NCBI RefSeq assembly: GCF_010093535.1
Contig: NW_022985177.1
Coordinates: 538,857-602,856 of the forward strand
Origin: Lindgomyces ingoldianus
Lineage: Eukaryota; Ascomycota; Dothideomycetes; Pleosporales; Lindgomycetaceae
Length of the DNA stretch: 64,000 nucleotides
Direction: 5' to 3'
Below, piece after piece: positions 1 to 11,227 of this stretch. The translations under genes and the position numbers were made by a program. Below the pieces are notes generated by a model that did not search any database, was not told where the DNA came from, and saw only the letters and a list, made by a program, of their open reading frames with translations. Each line of letters opens with the position of its first letter. The first letter of the stretch is position 1.

Positions 1-2
1 CC

Positions 3-2093
3 AAAAAGGCGGAATACTATGGCATCCAGAAAGAGTGGGCTGAGCTAGAGATCATCCCAATCATTGACACCCCATCATATGGCAACCTCACCGCAAAGAA
101 GCTGGTCGAGGAACTCAAAATCCAATCTCCCAAAGACACCAAGAATCTCGAAGAAGCAAAAGAAAGAGCCTACAAAGAAGGTTTCTACAAGGGGACAATG
201 ATCTACGGCGAATTCAAGGGCAAACCCGTCGAACAGGCCAAAGACCTCGTAAAACAGCAGCTTATCGATTCTGGCGACGCTTTCAACTATGCTGAACCAG
301 ACGGCAAGGTCATCAGCCGAAGTGGAGACGACTGTGTGGCAGCTCTTCTTGATCAGTGGTATATGAACTACGGAACTGCCGAGAATGGAGGTGACGGCGA
401 GTGGGCACAAGCTGTCCTCGATCACATCAACGGCGAGTTGAATCTGTATTATCCCGAAGCTAAGCACGCATTAATCCAGGTTATTGCTTGGTTAACTACC
501 TGGGCTTGCGCACGAAGCTACGGTCTCGGAACGAAGCTGCCGTGGGACCACTCTGTCATGGTTGAATCTCTCAGCGACTCGACAATCTACCAGGCTTACT
601 ATTCCTTCGCACACTTGTTACACAAAGACCTGTTCGGCAAAGAAGTCGGTCCGCTCGGAGTAAAGCCAGAGCAGATGACAGACGATGTCTGGGACTATGT
701 CTTTGCACGTCGGGATCGCAATGATTTTGACTTCAAGACTGACATCCCCAAGAAGAGTCTCGAAGTCCTGCGCCGACAATTCGACTACTGGTACCCTCTT
801 GACATGCGGACAAGCGGCAAGGACTTGATTCAAAACCATCTCACCTTCAACCTCTACGTCCACACCGCCATCTTCGACTCATCAAACTGGCCGCGCAGTT
901 TCCGCGTCAATGGACATCTCATGCTGAACGGAGAGAAGATGAGCAAGAGCACGGGTAACTTCCTTACCGTCGAGCAAGCTGTTAGCAAGTTCGGTGCAGA
1001 CGCTACTCGCATTGCTCTCGCCGATGCAGGTGATGGCATTGAGGACGCCAACTTTGAAGAAACTGTCGCCAACAGCAACATCCTCAAACTCTTCGAGCTA
1101 CGCAAGTGGTGTGAAGAAATGGTACGCGATGCGGTTATCGTCGACGACGGCGAGAAATACAAGCACGTCCGCGACAATGAACGTATCAAGAACGGCGATA
1201 CTATTCAGCGCAAGTCTGGAAGCCCAAAGCTACTGTGGGACGACATTTTCGATAACGAGATGAACGTTTTAGTTGCGGAGACGAAGCGCCATTACGAAGA
1301 GACCATGTATAAATCGGCCCTTAAGTCCGGATACTACGACTTCACCGCCGCCCGGGACTTCTATCGTGAGGTTACCAAGGCTGCGGGACTAGGCATGCAC
1401 GAGGGTCTTGCGAAACGTTACATCGAACTGCAGGCCTTGCTTCTAACGCCTATTGCACCGCATTGGGCAGACTACATCTGGCAGGAAGTTCTCAGCAAGT
1501 CGGACACTATCCAGAACGCCTTGTACCCCGACGTTCCAACGGCGATTCCTTCTCTTACTGCCGCTCGCGAATACGTGCGCATAACATCGTCGAACATCAC
1601 ATCCGCAGAAGGCGCCCAAGTCAAGCGTCTCGCGAAGGGTAAAGTCGCGCTGTTTGATCCCAAGAAAGACAAGAAAATCACTGTGTTCGCGGCGAAGTCA
1701 TACCCGGAGTGGCAGAAGAAGTACATTGAGCTCCTCCGCACGTCGTACCCCAACATCGATATCAAAGCCTTGTCTAAAACTATTGACAAGTCCGAGTCCA
1801 AGAAAGCAATGCCGTTCATCAATGGCTTGAAGCGCCGCCTTGATAACGGAGAGTCGATTGACAAGGTCTTGAACCGCGAGCTGCCTTTCGATGAACTAGC
1901 AACGCTAAAAGCCATGGTACCAGGGTTGAAGCAGACCGTCCGCAACTGTGTTGCTGTGGAGATTGTCTTGGTGCAGGAGGGTGGCAAGGAGGGAGTTGTG
2001 GTTAGTGCCGGGGATGAGAAGCGGACTGACCTACCACCAAATGCTGCCAATGCGGAGCCGGGTTCCCCATCGTTTGCTTTCGAGAATGTCTAG
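3..2093 (+). CDS. Leucyl-tRNA synthetase, cytosolic (3' part; 5' end outside window)
   Basis: Charges tRNA-Leu with leucine in the cytoplasm. The frame is open from base 3 with no start codon, so the gene begins upstream of the window. The visible 696 residues cover the end of the editing/catalytic region, the class I signature KMSKS (in GEKMSKSTGNF, near 935-970), the anticodon-binding helical region and the C-terminal extension seen in the archaeal/eukaryotic cytosolic form. No intron is needed in this part. The stop is TAG at 2091-2093. The block around 780-880, which reads as the family's DMRTSGKDLIQNHL segment, is diagnostic for LeuRS over IleRS and ValRS. The fungal cytosolic enzyme is often called LEU1 or CDC60. 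Identity is very secure; only the N-terminal Rossmann half is unseen. Confidence 0.96.
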   Translation, partial: KKAEYYGIQKEWAELEIIPIIDTPSYGNLTAKKLVEELKIQSPKDTKNLEEAKERAYKEGFYKGTMIYGEFKGKPVEQAKDLVKQQLIDSGDAFNYAEPDGKVISRSGDDCVAALLDQWYMNYGTAENGGDGEWAQAVLDHINGELNLYYPEAKHALIQVIAWLTTWACARSYGLGTKLPWDHSVMVESLSDSTIYQAYYSFAHLLHKDLFGKEVGPLGVKPEQMTDDVWDYVFARRDRNDFDFKTDIPKKSLEVLRRQFDYWYPLDMRTSGKDLIQNHLTFNLYVHTAIFDSSNWPRSFRVNGHLMLNGEKMSKSTGNFLTVEQAVSKFGADATRIALADAGDGIEDANFEETVANSNILKLFELRKWCEEMVRDAVIVDDGEKYKHVRDNERIKNGDTIQRKSGSPKLLWDDIFDNEMNVLVAETKRHYEETMYKSALKSGYYDFTAARDFYREVTKAAGLGMHEGLAKRYIELQALLLTPIAPHWADYIWQEVLSKSDTIQNALYPDVPTAIPSLTAAREYVRITSSNITSAEGAQVKRLAKGKVALFDPKKDKKITVFAAKSYPEWQKKYIELLRTSYPNIDIKALSKTIDKSESKKAMPFINGLKRRLDNGESIDKVLNRELPFDELATLKAMVPGLKQTVRNCVAVEIVLVQEGGKEGVVVSAGDEKRTDLPPNAANAEPGSPSFAFENV

Positions 2094-3049
2094 GACTTCT
2101 TGGGTGCTGTCGGGAGTAGTGGGGAATTTTCTGGGGCTAGATATGATAGATTAATGAGACATGATGACACTGATGACAGTGTTGTGATAGAATTTCTGAA
2201 TGACAAAAGTTTGTTTTGATGATGTGTGCAGTGATTCTTGTCTGCTGTTGCGAAGAATGTGCCAGGCTGACGGGTTAAGTAAGAGTCTTTGACAAAGCAG
2301 AACTCCTCTTTAAGGACCAATGGAGGGTTTGGAATTGTTAACAGAACAGGAAAGAAGGTGTAAGGGCCTTGCTGGAGCATGCTTACGAGCTAGAAGATTC
2401 CACTAGTTATGTCCTTTCACAATAGACGACACCCTGTTTCAACTCTCGTGATAAGATTCCTAAAGCGGCACTTAGATAAATATCGAGGCTTAACTTCACT
2501 TTGTGTCTATATCTGAACCCCTTACAAGTCGAAGTAGTGTTTGCAGAACAACAGCCTCTAAAGCAATGTACGGGTTGCTGGTGATTTATTTCGAAGATGT
2601 AAAGACTCTTCTGCTACTAAAAGAGAATATATTTGAGGTTTCTAGATGCTTGCTTCGTACAATAACAAGCTAAGAGACTTAGGATCTGTGCTTAGTAGTA
2701 AAGGAGATAACCTCTAAGCATATCTTTCAAAGGCGAAGAGACTGCTACTAGAAAATAATAGGAAAATGGCATAGGCACGCTTGGCACGCCGACAAGCCAA
2801 GGGGCTTCGGGTTCGTGTTTGATCTCACGAGAGAGGACATCAAGCAAAAGTTCGGAGAGTGAATGTACACATCACGTGATCATTTCTATGTGAACATCTC
2901 CATAGATATTGAATTCTGTGCATACCCAATTGAAATACTTCACTCTTACTACGTCTTTTATAATCCCATATTCCACTAAAACAAACCCGGCTCCACCTCG
3001 ATTTCCTTCCTCCTATCCCCCTACTCCCTTCAATCTTTTCAAGCGTCCC
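2094..3049. other. Intergenic, convergent gene ends
   Basis: Space between the stop of the leucyl-tRNA synthetase (+) and the stop of the Gfo/Idh dehydrogenase (-). It should hold both 3' UTRs. I see no coding signal, tRNA or repeat here. Confidence 0.6.
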
Positions 3050-4254
3050 TTACAATCTAACCCCAACCATCCTCTCCTCATCCACCCTCCTCCCCTCCCG
3101 ATCAAACCAAATCTTCTTCCCACTCCTCACACTCTCCTGCAACGCACACCCAATCCTAACCGCCTCAACGCTACTTTCCAAATCCACCGGCACCTCCCCC
3201 CCATCCAACACCGCATCTGTAAACTGCCGCGCCTCCTCCACAAACGCGTGTTCAAACCTTTCGTAATAATTCTGCGGGATATCGCGATGGATGCCGGTGG
3301 GTAAGTGCGATTCAAGGAGATTTGTGGTGGGATTTGCGTTGATGGAGAGTTTACCTTTGGTGCCGATTATTTCGGTGGTGTCGTGTTGACCAGGCGGGTT
3401 CATGCGCGAGGAGTAGAAGTAGGCGATTTGATGGGAGTAGAATTCTACGACGCCGATCCCGTTATCGACGTCTCCGTGTTTAGCAAGGTCCGGTTCTAGC
3501 GCTGTGACGCCGAATGCCACGGCGGATTTTACTCGTGGGAGTTCGAAATCGTTGGAGGAGAAGAACCACAAGGCCAGGCCGATGTCGTGGACGTTGCAGT
3601 CAACGAAGATGCCGCCAGAGAATTGGGCGTATTGGACGAAGAAGCCAGAAGGGTCGTATTTGTCGCAGGTTTGGCTACGGAGGATTGTGGGGCGGCCGAT
3701 GGAGCCGGAGGAGGCGAGGGCGTGGGCCCGGATGTAGGAGGAGTCGAAGCGGCGAGAGAAACCGCACATTACTTTCTGGGTAGGGTGGGCGCGGGCGGTT
3801 GTGAGGACTTTTTCGCACTGGTGGTTGGTGATGTTAGTATTCACTGTGAGCAGAAAATTGTATCTGTACCAGGAGACAGTGTATTGTAAGACAACTGTTG
3901 ATGAGAGAAAGTGGAGGGACAAACGATATCCAACTGGGTGCTCAGAGGCTTCTCAGAAAGCACATGCATCCCTGATTCAATCGCCTGAATTGTCTGCTCG
4001 GCATGGACAGTTGTTACCGTTGCTACAACCACCGCCTCAAGACTCTCATGCCTCAGCATCTTCTCATAATCTGTGTACAGCGTCACACCCCATGGTTCGA
4101 GATGTTCTTTGGCCCAGGAGATTTCTTTGGGGTCGGGACTGAAGACAGCAACTAGTTCTGCCCGTGGAACTCGATGTAGGAAGTGTAAAGCATGGCGTGA
4201 TCCCATACGGCCAAGACCAGATACTGCGGTACGAAGACGCCGGGGAGAGGACAT
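3050..4254 (-). CDS. Gfo/Idh/MocA-family NAD(P)-dependent sugar/inositol dehydrogenase
   Basis: Two-exon model: 3925-4254 and 3050-3817, giving 365 aa, the usual family length. The 107-nt intron has donor GTTTGT and a perfect TACTAAC branch site shortly before the CAG acceptor, and removing it keeps phase 0. An N-terminal Rossmann fold starts with SGLGRMGSRHA. The family EKP motif (SEKPL) follows near residue 100, then a C-terminal alpha/beta domain with VDCNVHDIG, whose D and H are typical catalytic-site residues. The first ATG of the frame (4365) would add 37 hydrophobic residues before the conserved MSSPRRLRTAVSG start, so 4254 is preferred. Family members oxidise inositols, sugars or sugar acids. 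The neighbours (myo-inositol oxygenase, polyol dehydrogenase, sugar-acid reductase) suggest an inositol or uronate substrate, but the exact one cannot be read from sequence. Confidence 0.88.
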
Positions 4255-5170
4255 TTTAAGAGACGGATGCGATGGGAGAAAGTAGCAAAGATAAATTATG
4301 GGAAGAGAGGGTAGAGTTGAGAGGTACGAGCGGAAAGAGACAGCAGACTGAGAAGTTGAAGACAAAAGAGATATGGAAGCTTCGCAAACTATCCAACTTT
4401 AGGGTCTGTTGACACTAAATATCCCACCGAGTAAGAGCAAGTCAAAAGCCCAGCACACAGCACTTCTTCTTCTCCCTCAAATCCCTGAAAGTTCATCGAT
4501 TGACAATCGCAAAATGGAGGTATTTGCCCTATTCCCCAAAATTCAAGCGGTTTCAGCGCCGATTTTGTCCAAATTTGCCTTCATCAGCTTCCGCTTCCTT
4601 GACTGCCCCGCGTCCTCACCTCGAGGCCCCGTCTCCTATAAAGATATCCGAAAATATGCAAGGCCAAGCATCGTGAAGACAATCGGCCGCAAAATAGTGG
4701 GACGAATTATGGAGAACAACAAAGTACACGGGATTTCCAACTTGGGACTCAAGATGTTGGAGTTGATCCCTAAGGGTTTTCCAGTCCTGAATTAATGGGG
4801 AAATTGTCCCCGACGTCTCGGCAAATGTGCCGGCGGGCTAGTGGTTGTGGGCTATTTTCTGAGTTTCTCAAAAAGAAATTTCTTCTTGGGATAGGGTAGC
4901 ATGGGGCCCGACGCGCAAAAGTGCCGAGCGTAAATATTGGTTTGCAGAGGGAGATTTTCAACCGGTGTGGAGATGAGGGAAAGTTTCTCAAGGGAGAGTG
5001 GTAGGAACAGTCGAGTGAACGCACGTGCTAGATCTACCCCGCATACGTCAGTTTAGACGGGTACTCTTCACAAAGTTCACGGACACGCTTTTGATACAGG
5101 AAATGGCGAACTCGGTAGTAATGTCATCCTACTAAGGCGATTCTACCCCAAACTCTGCGTTTCAAATACT
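4255..5170. other. Intergenic, upstream of the Gfo/Idh gene and downstream of the polyol dehydrogenase
   Basis: Holds the promoter of the minus-strand Gfo/Idh gene. A plus-strand open frame (4409-4795) has no family signature or splice context and I do not accept it as a gene. A GCCGGCGGGC block at about 4829 resembles CCGGCGGGGC near 12090 in the promoter of the inositol oxygenase/aldo-keto reductase pair. That is suggestive only. Confidence 0.4.
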
Positions 5171-6517
5171 TCACAGATTGGCCTTCTCCCCCTCATCCGT
5201 CTCAATTACCACCTTAATCACGAGATTCCCTTTATCATCCTTCGTCTTGGCAGCCATCTCAAACGCTGCCTCTGCAGACTCCAGCCCTCGGTATCTGTGT
5301 GTGACAATCTTTGAGAAATCGGGGTAGTCGGGGTCTTTCTTTGATACGACTTCGATTCCCGTTGGATAGGTGTTTGCATATCGGAAGACGCCTACGAGGT
5401 CGACTTCTCGGAGGGCTGCAGCAGATATTGGGAGAGTTTGGATTGGTGTGCCCATGCCGATGATGAGGACTTTGCCTCCGGGTCGGTTTGCCTGTAATAT
5501 TCGATTAGCAACGGCCTGGGGGAGTGGGAGGCGAGATGTCTTACATATATTGCGGCTTGCAGACAAGATGGAACACCAGTACATTCGAACACAGCATCCA
5601 CCTCACCCACTGGCTCTCCACTCTCCTTCGCAATTTTCCCAATCTCCGCAGCAGTCTCTCTTGCAATTGCGAGGTTCTCGTCTACCGTGTTGCCGCGCTT
5701 CATCGGGACCGTGAACCCTATGTGTGAGAATTTGTTTTGGACCGCAAAATTGACTCGCCCGGCGTCAATGTCTGCTATTACCACAGTACTTGCTCCGGAT
5801 ATCTTCGCCATTGCTGCGACTAGTAATCCCACTGCGCCTGCGCCGAACACCAGAACGGAGGCGCCGGCCGGAAGCCGTGCTCTTCTTGAGGCATGGATGG
5901 CAACGCTCAAAGGCTCGAGTATAGCTCCGAGGTCTAATGGAACATCTTCCGGCAGTCTTTCAGATGTTAGTTCTATGGTAATTTGTGAGAATCGTGAAAT
6001 GCACCCACTTATGACACCAAGCAGCGGGGTGATTAATCCGATCCTGCAGTGTCCCTTGCGCGTGCGGAAATGCCTTTGCCGAGCTCCTGAAGTTCATCCC
6101 TTTGCAAATATTGTACCTTCCTTCTTTACACCTCTCGCACTGCTCACACGGCAATCCAACCTCTAGCGCAACCTTGTCTCCCACTTTGAAGTTCTTTACG
6201 TCAGAGCCAACCCCCACCACGACACCGGCCGATTCATGGCCCAGCGACATGGGCTCTCGCACAATGATGTCGCCATTGCGGTAGTGTCTGTAGTAGTGTA
6301 GGTCGGAGCCGCAGAGCCCAGTGGAACGCACGGCAATTTGGAGGTCGGCAGGCCCAGGAGGGAAGAGAGATCTAGTTTCCTGAGAGGCCGTGAGCTGCTT
6401 GTTCTTGAGATGGAAGGATGGAGTTCGTACAACTCTCAGGTCGTTTGCACCGTGCAAGACAGAGGCTCGGATCTGCCGTGTATTTGGTGCAAGATCCGGT
6501 TTCTTCTCTGTAGTCAT
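5171..6517 (-). CDS. Zinc-dependent polyol dehydrogenase (sorbitol/xylitol/L-idonate dehydrogenase type, MDR family)
   Basis: Three exons: 6009-6517, 5545-5956 and 5171-5491, giving 413 aa. The introns of 52 and 53 nt have GTGGGT and GTAAGA donors and CTAAC/CTAAT branch sites. Medium-chain dehydrogenase with catalytic zinc ligands in TGLCGSD and LGHES, and a structural zinc loop C-x2-C-x2-C-x7-C in the segment LPCEQCERCKEGRYNIC. A Rossmann core FGAGAVGL is followed by an acidic VIADID that predicts NAD+ over NADP+. The protein resembles fungal sorbitol/xylitol dehydrogenases. In the D-glucuronate pathway described in Aspergillus, an enzyme of this class oxidises L-idonate to 5-keto-D-gluconate, and this context favours that role. 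The start codon is 495 bp from the divergent SDR start, implying a shared promoter. Family secure, substrate inferred. Confidence 0.92.
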
Positions 6518-7012
6518 GGTACCAAATCTATAGATAGAGGAAATGAGGGGTAGCTAAAGCAGTGAATCAGAAAAGTTGAAGAAGGCAAATAAGAAATTAA
6601 AGATATCGGGACAAATCATAAAAAGAGAAGGAGAGGCCATCCATAAAAAGCTGCCAAATGATCGGAGCAGCCCAATGTCCCCATATCCGCCATCGGGCAG
6701 AGTTTGCCAGATGCAAAAGTCTGAAGGAAAGGCCGGCCGTGGTGGGTGGTCGGCATTTGAAAAATGCGGTACAACAGACGCCGAAACAGGAGGTAAGCTT
6801 CTTCCGTCCACGAACCTCAGTCTTCGTCACCGCAACGCCAAAGCCCGACCACTGGCCGCCACGCTGATTGCGACATAATTGCCGACCATTTCTGAGGTAC
6901 TGCTTTCCGATGGCTCCATTACTCCCACCAAACAGGCCTTGTGCTCATGGTTTCCGAGCAACTGCAGCAGATTCGCCACCACCTGGAACACCCCTCTTCT
7001 GATACAATCAAG
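6518..7012. promoter_or_regulatory. Divergent promoter of the polyol dehydrogenase / SDR pair
   Basis: 495 bp between two oppositely oriented start codons, so both genes probably share control. It contains a 19-bp near-palindrome, CGGCATTTGAAAAATGCGG (6751-6769), and CCG-N4-CGG at about 6689-6698 (CCGCCATCGG). CGG/CCG half-sites are the classic target of Zn2Cys6 activators, which regulate most fungal sugar-acid pathways. Function is inferred from layout. Confidence 0.45.
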
Positions 7013-7855
7013 ATGACTTCTGTAAAGCAATTGTTTTCTCTGGAGGGCCAAACGGCTCTGGTAACAGGTGGGACGAGAGGCATTGGACAGGCCATGGCAT
7101 TGGCGTTGGCAGAAGCTGGAGCAGACATTCTTCTCGTGCAGGTGAATTAATCCCAGCCCCTTCCAAATGGCAATCACAAGGCCTAACATCTCCAGCGAGA
7201 CACGTCCAACTCCTCTACAAAGCAAAAAATCGAAGCCCTCAGCCGCAAAGCCACTATATATACCGCAGACCTATCCTCCCCTTCTGCCGTCTCCGCTGTC
7301 GTTCCCTCCATCCTCAAAGACGGCTACAAGATCCACATCCTTCTCAATTGCGGCGGGATACAAAAGCGGCATCCCGCGCACCAATTCCCAGACGAAGACT
7401 GGCAAGCCGTGCTCCAAGTCAACCTCACCGCTGTCTTCACCCTCTGCCGCGACGTCGGCGCACACATGCTCTCACAACAACCTTCCCTCCCGTGCAACCG
7501 TCGCGGCGCCATCATAAACGTGGCCAGCCTTCTATCTTTCCAAGGCGGCATCACAGTTCCCGCATACGCAGCTAGCAAAGGCGGAGTCGCGCAATTGACG
7601 AAAGCCCTGTCAAATGAGTGGGCGAGCAAAGGGATAAGCGTGAATGCAATTGCGCCAGGGTATATCGCTACGGAGATGAACACAGCATTGATGGAGGATA
7701 ATGAGAGAGCTGCAAGTATTCTGGCAAGAATACCAGCCGGTCGGTGGGGTGCCCCAGAGGATTTCAAGGGTGCCATTGTGTATTTAGCAAGCGCGGCGAG
7801 CGCATATGTGAGTGGGGAAGTGCTGACGGTTGATGGAGGCTGGATGGGAAGGTAG
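7013..7855 (+). CDS. Short-chain dehydrogenase/reductase, KduD/5-keto-gluconate reductase-like
   Basis: Two exons, 7013-7141 and 7196-7855, giving 262 aa. The 54-nt intron (GTGAAT donor, CCTAACATC branch, CAG acceptor) restores the frame exactly. Motifs in order: cofactor loop TGGTRGIG; the NNAG position reads NCGG, a mild deviation; catalytic Ser in NVASL; catalytic YxxxK as YAASK; C-terminal [11 protein letters not shown]. The closest familiar family is 2-deoxy-D-gluconate 3-dehydrogenase (KduD), which is also close to fungal 5-keto-D-gluconate reductases. An earlier in-frame start (6941) lacks conservation, so the ATG before [11 protein letters not shown] was chosen. Next to an L-idonate-type dehydrogenase, reduction of 5-keto-D-gluconate to D-gluconate is the simplest reading. 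That is inference. Confidence 0.9.
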
Positions 7856-10194
7856 AAGCGGTTTGGTGGAGCACTCGACTTTGGTCTGGCTTTATATTAG
7901 AGGATAGAGTTATAAATCATTTGAAAGTGCGCAATCACTTCACCCCACGTTCTAGTGGGTTATGTTGACTTGATCTAAATATTTGATCATGCTAGGGACA
8001 TCGAACAGAGGTGACGCTAGCATGTCCTAATCCAGCATTCCACCAACGCTGACTTCTCTCCAGATTTGGTGCATCGTCAATCGCTATGATTTCTTGTTGC
8101 TACAGATCGATATCACACTTTCGTCATAGAAGAGTCGTGAAAGTCCCACACTGACCTCTAAAGAAACTCACGCAAGCCTGATGCTAATGCAAATATTGTT
8201 TAAATTTTATTAAGAGGAATACCTACCCAGCGCGTCATGGTACTTTTAAGGTAAGATGGTATCATAATGGACCGCTCAGCTCTACTGTGGTCTTGCCTTA
8301 GATGTGTCTAGCCTAGTACCAAGCGGCGGAATACTTGAGCTAGGAAGAATCCCGGAACCACCTAAAGGACAAAACTTAATCCGGATTAAGCTTCTGCGAG
8401 GTCTCCTGCTGAAAAGAGCAAGAAACAAGAGGGCATGGTAGTGCTATCAACCCAATCGCCGTCCAAGCAATCAATGCATTACCCCACCGACGAGGAAGAC
8501 TTTTCTCAAGAACAACAAAAAAAAAGGCGTCTGTGGATACTGATATTACCTTAGTTCCTAACTCCGTGAGATATGAGCATGCCCTTGGTCAGTACCATAA
8601 CGCAATATCAAGGTAAAGCAACTGCTAATTCTTACAAAGTCAAGAGTGATGTCCTGGTCCCAGGGCTCTCGGACCCATAGCTGTTCGTCAGCGTAATAGA
8701 GCACTGATTCTAAGTCATCTTCGAACAAGTTGGCGAGACCCTACAGAAGTACACTATTACCGACAAGTTAATACTACTCAGGATCTAAGAGAGGTGGATT
8801 AACGTCAGCGAGCTCCACGCTAGCTCTGTCTGTCCACCACAATTCAATGGTAACGTGGCGGTTTGCCTCCTGGTGTCACCTCTTGGCCACCACTGCTTTC
8901 GCCCCTTATCCGGATAGCCGGGATATCCTCTGGTAGGCAAATTGGCTTACATATGAGCCGGCGACAATGTGGTTGGTGATGAGGCAATAAAGGTCATCTA
9001 CATCGCGGGATGGTACCCAGGCGGGGATAGCAAGAGCAATTCTAGATAAATCCCAGCTTAAAAAGTAGCATTATTTGCTTTAAATGCTAGGGAAGGGAGA
9101 ATTTGCTTACAGAACATTCATAGTAAGTTTGCTGAAAAGTTAGATGTTAGCAAATAGCTTTTGTGTTGCCCAAGCTGTTCCTAAGGAAACAAGTTAGATG
9201 TTGAATCCAAGAGACGCACGCATCTATGATATTCCTCAAAATCTTGGAAAGTTGATTTCTCAACATAGTAGCATTCGTCCAAGTCAATCAAGCCTCCACA
9301 CTAATGTCTTGCAATCACGCCAATTTCAGCTTCTTGCCTCTCATGCTCCGCAATTAGCGATGCTTCAATTGCCCATGAGCTTTCCCAGATGCAGCAGAGA
9401 ATGGTGGGGATAAATGAGACCTGTGTAGAATCAGGAGCCAATTCTGCAAATTAGGGAGGGCTCTAGGGCTCCCAACGGGGCGAACTACTGTCCGTACAAA
9501 GTGAGCCGTACTGGTCACGTGTTCAGTACGAGCGTACCCAGCTCGTGAGCTACACCGTACGTTTAATAAAGTTCTAGGTACGGTACATAGTACAGATCGC
9601 ATAACCATTTTAGGAGGGTTGTATAGCGACTCTAGGGTTGTAAGAGGGCTCTTAACCTCTGCAGCCTAGGTAAGGGACTGCGCAAAACAGATAACAGAGG
9701 TAGCTAATTAATTAGATGAACCCTATAAGTATCTGAGCTATTTCGGCTTGAGAACGGCGTGCTTCAATCGAAACGTACTACTCGTACAGATCACCTGAGC
9801 CGTAGCAGTTACGATTCGTACACCTACCTCTCATCCTCCCTGCCATACGAACGTACACAAAATCTCGCCCGTACAAGCACCAAAACCACCCAATCGTACT
9901 ACGGCTCGTTGGAAGCGCTGGAGGGCGCCTGCGACCTTAGAAGAGCCACAGACCTTAAAATGGAACATCGCAGGCGTTTGCTCCCACCACTCACAAAGGC
10001 TTATTACGCTCAAATATACGACGAGCACGAGAGGAAAGGGCAATACGTGGGCGTATTATAGAGATATGCAAAGCATCTCACATCCCATTTTCATTTATGC
10101 ATTATCCCCTGCTCTCACACCCAAACCCCAAAGTTATCAGAGTCGGAGCCTAGTTGAATAGACCGAAACCTCACCAGTACAACGCCCAAATAAA
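7856..10194. other. Gene-free convergent region inside the oxidoreductase cluster, partly repeat-like
   Basis: About 2.3 kb between the stops of the SDR (+) and the inositol oxygenase (-). No convincing coding sequence. It has short stop-dense frames and, at 9493-9900, a marked excess of GTAC tetranucleotides (14 counted), most preceded by C. It may be a decayed mobile element, but no terminal repeats or protein remnants were recognised. Confidence 0.45.
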
Positions 10195-11227
10195 TCACCA
10201 CTTAATCTTCTTATCCTTGCCTACAAACTCATCGATTAAATCCACATAATAGTCCTACTTAATAATTAGCATGAATGTCCATACTTAGAGAATTCGGAAG
10301 GAAACATACCTTAAGGTCCTCAACCTTAGGCACTTCATCGCTCTTGCTATAGAGATCATAAGGGTTAAACGCCCTAACAGCTTCTAGCATGCGTTCATCC
10401 TTCTTGTTCATCATCCACCTGTACGCATTCTCTTTATGCCAGGGGTAGAAGCTGTGGTACCGGATCATTGCCAGACCCTCGTCTGGGAGGGTGCTTTGCT
10501 CCTTCATGATGTGGTAGAGATATTCGTCGTGGCCCCAAGACAACATGACATTATCCATACCGCAGCCGGGGTTGTAGATACCGTGTTCAGTGCTATATAT
10601 TTCGTTGCTGGAGTCTGGATTTCCAACGAAGGTGTCTGGGTAAATGATTCGACAATCAAAGGCACATCCAACAGGGAAGGTGTCGCCAACGACATCCCAT
10701 TGACCTTGGGCGTCGAAGAAGAAGAGAAGTTTGCCAAGATCATGGACTAGACCTGTGAGTTGCATCCATCGGGGCTTTCCATCCCGTCGAATCGCCTCAG
10801 CAGATTGGAGAAGATGCTCGATTTGGGAGAGGGAGGTGTCGGGGTCAGATTCATCAATGAGTGTATTCAACTTCTCCATGGCTTCCCAGATCGTCATCTC
10901 TGCTCGCGTCTTCGAATGAAACTGGTTCCTCGCCTTTAGGTTATAAGCAACAGTCTGCTTCTCATGCTGCTCACGGTAAAAGTTCTTGACGCGGTCGCAG
11001 GCCTCCGCGTACTGCCGGAACTGGGTCTTGTCTTTTTCGGAGTCGAATTGAGAGGCATCGTAGATGTCCTTTTCGCACTGGGTTGCGGTGCCGTTTTTGA
11101 CTTTCAATGTAGCTCTGAGAACGTTGACATCGTCGATAGCGTCCGAGGTGACCTCGAGGGCAAGGCCGTCACGCTTGTTAAAAGGCTCAGCAATGTTGGG
11201 TTGTTCGAAGATGGCGCCTGGAGCCAT
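10195..11227 (-). CDS. Myo-inositol oxygenase (MIOX)
   Basis: Cleaves myo-inositol with O2 to D-glucuronate using a di-iron centre. Two exons: 10310-11227 and a short last exon 10252-10254 onward, covering 10195-10254. The 55-nt intron has donor GTATGT, a GCTAAT branch and a TAG acceptor. Without splicing the protein loses the conserved C-terminal tail; with splicing it ends in ...KDKKIKW, as the family does. Length is 325 aa, normal for fungi. Hallmarks are the HD-domain segment TGLVHDLGKL, the GCGMDNVMLSWGHDEY block with further metal ligands, and RYHSFYPWH. The ATG at 11227 (MAPGAIF) is preferred over an in-frame one 16 codons upstream. It opens the inositol-to-glucuronate route and lies divergent to an aldo-keto reductase able to take the next step. 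Confidence 0.96.

Noticed and set aside
3587..3889. Gly/Ala/Val-rich plus-strand frames opposite the Gfo/Idh gene
   Set aside because: Shadow frames of a well-conserved minus-strand exon.
4409..4795. 128-codon plus-strand frame between the Gfo/Idh and polyol dehydrogenase genes
   Set aside because: No family motif or splice context; the first codon of the longest version is not ATG and the stretch is the promoter of the adjacent gene.
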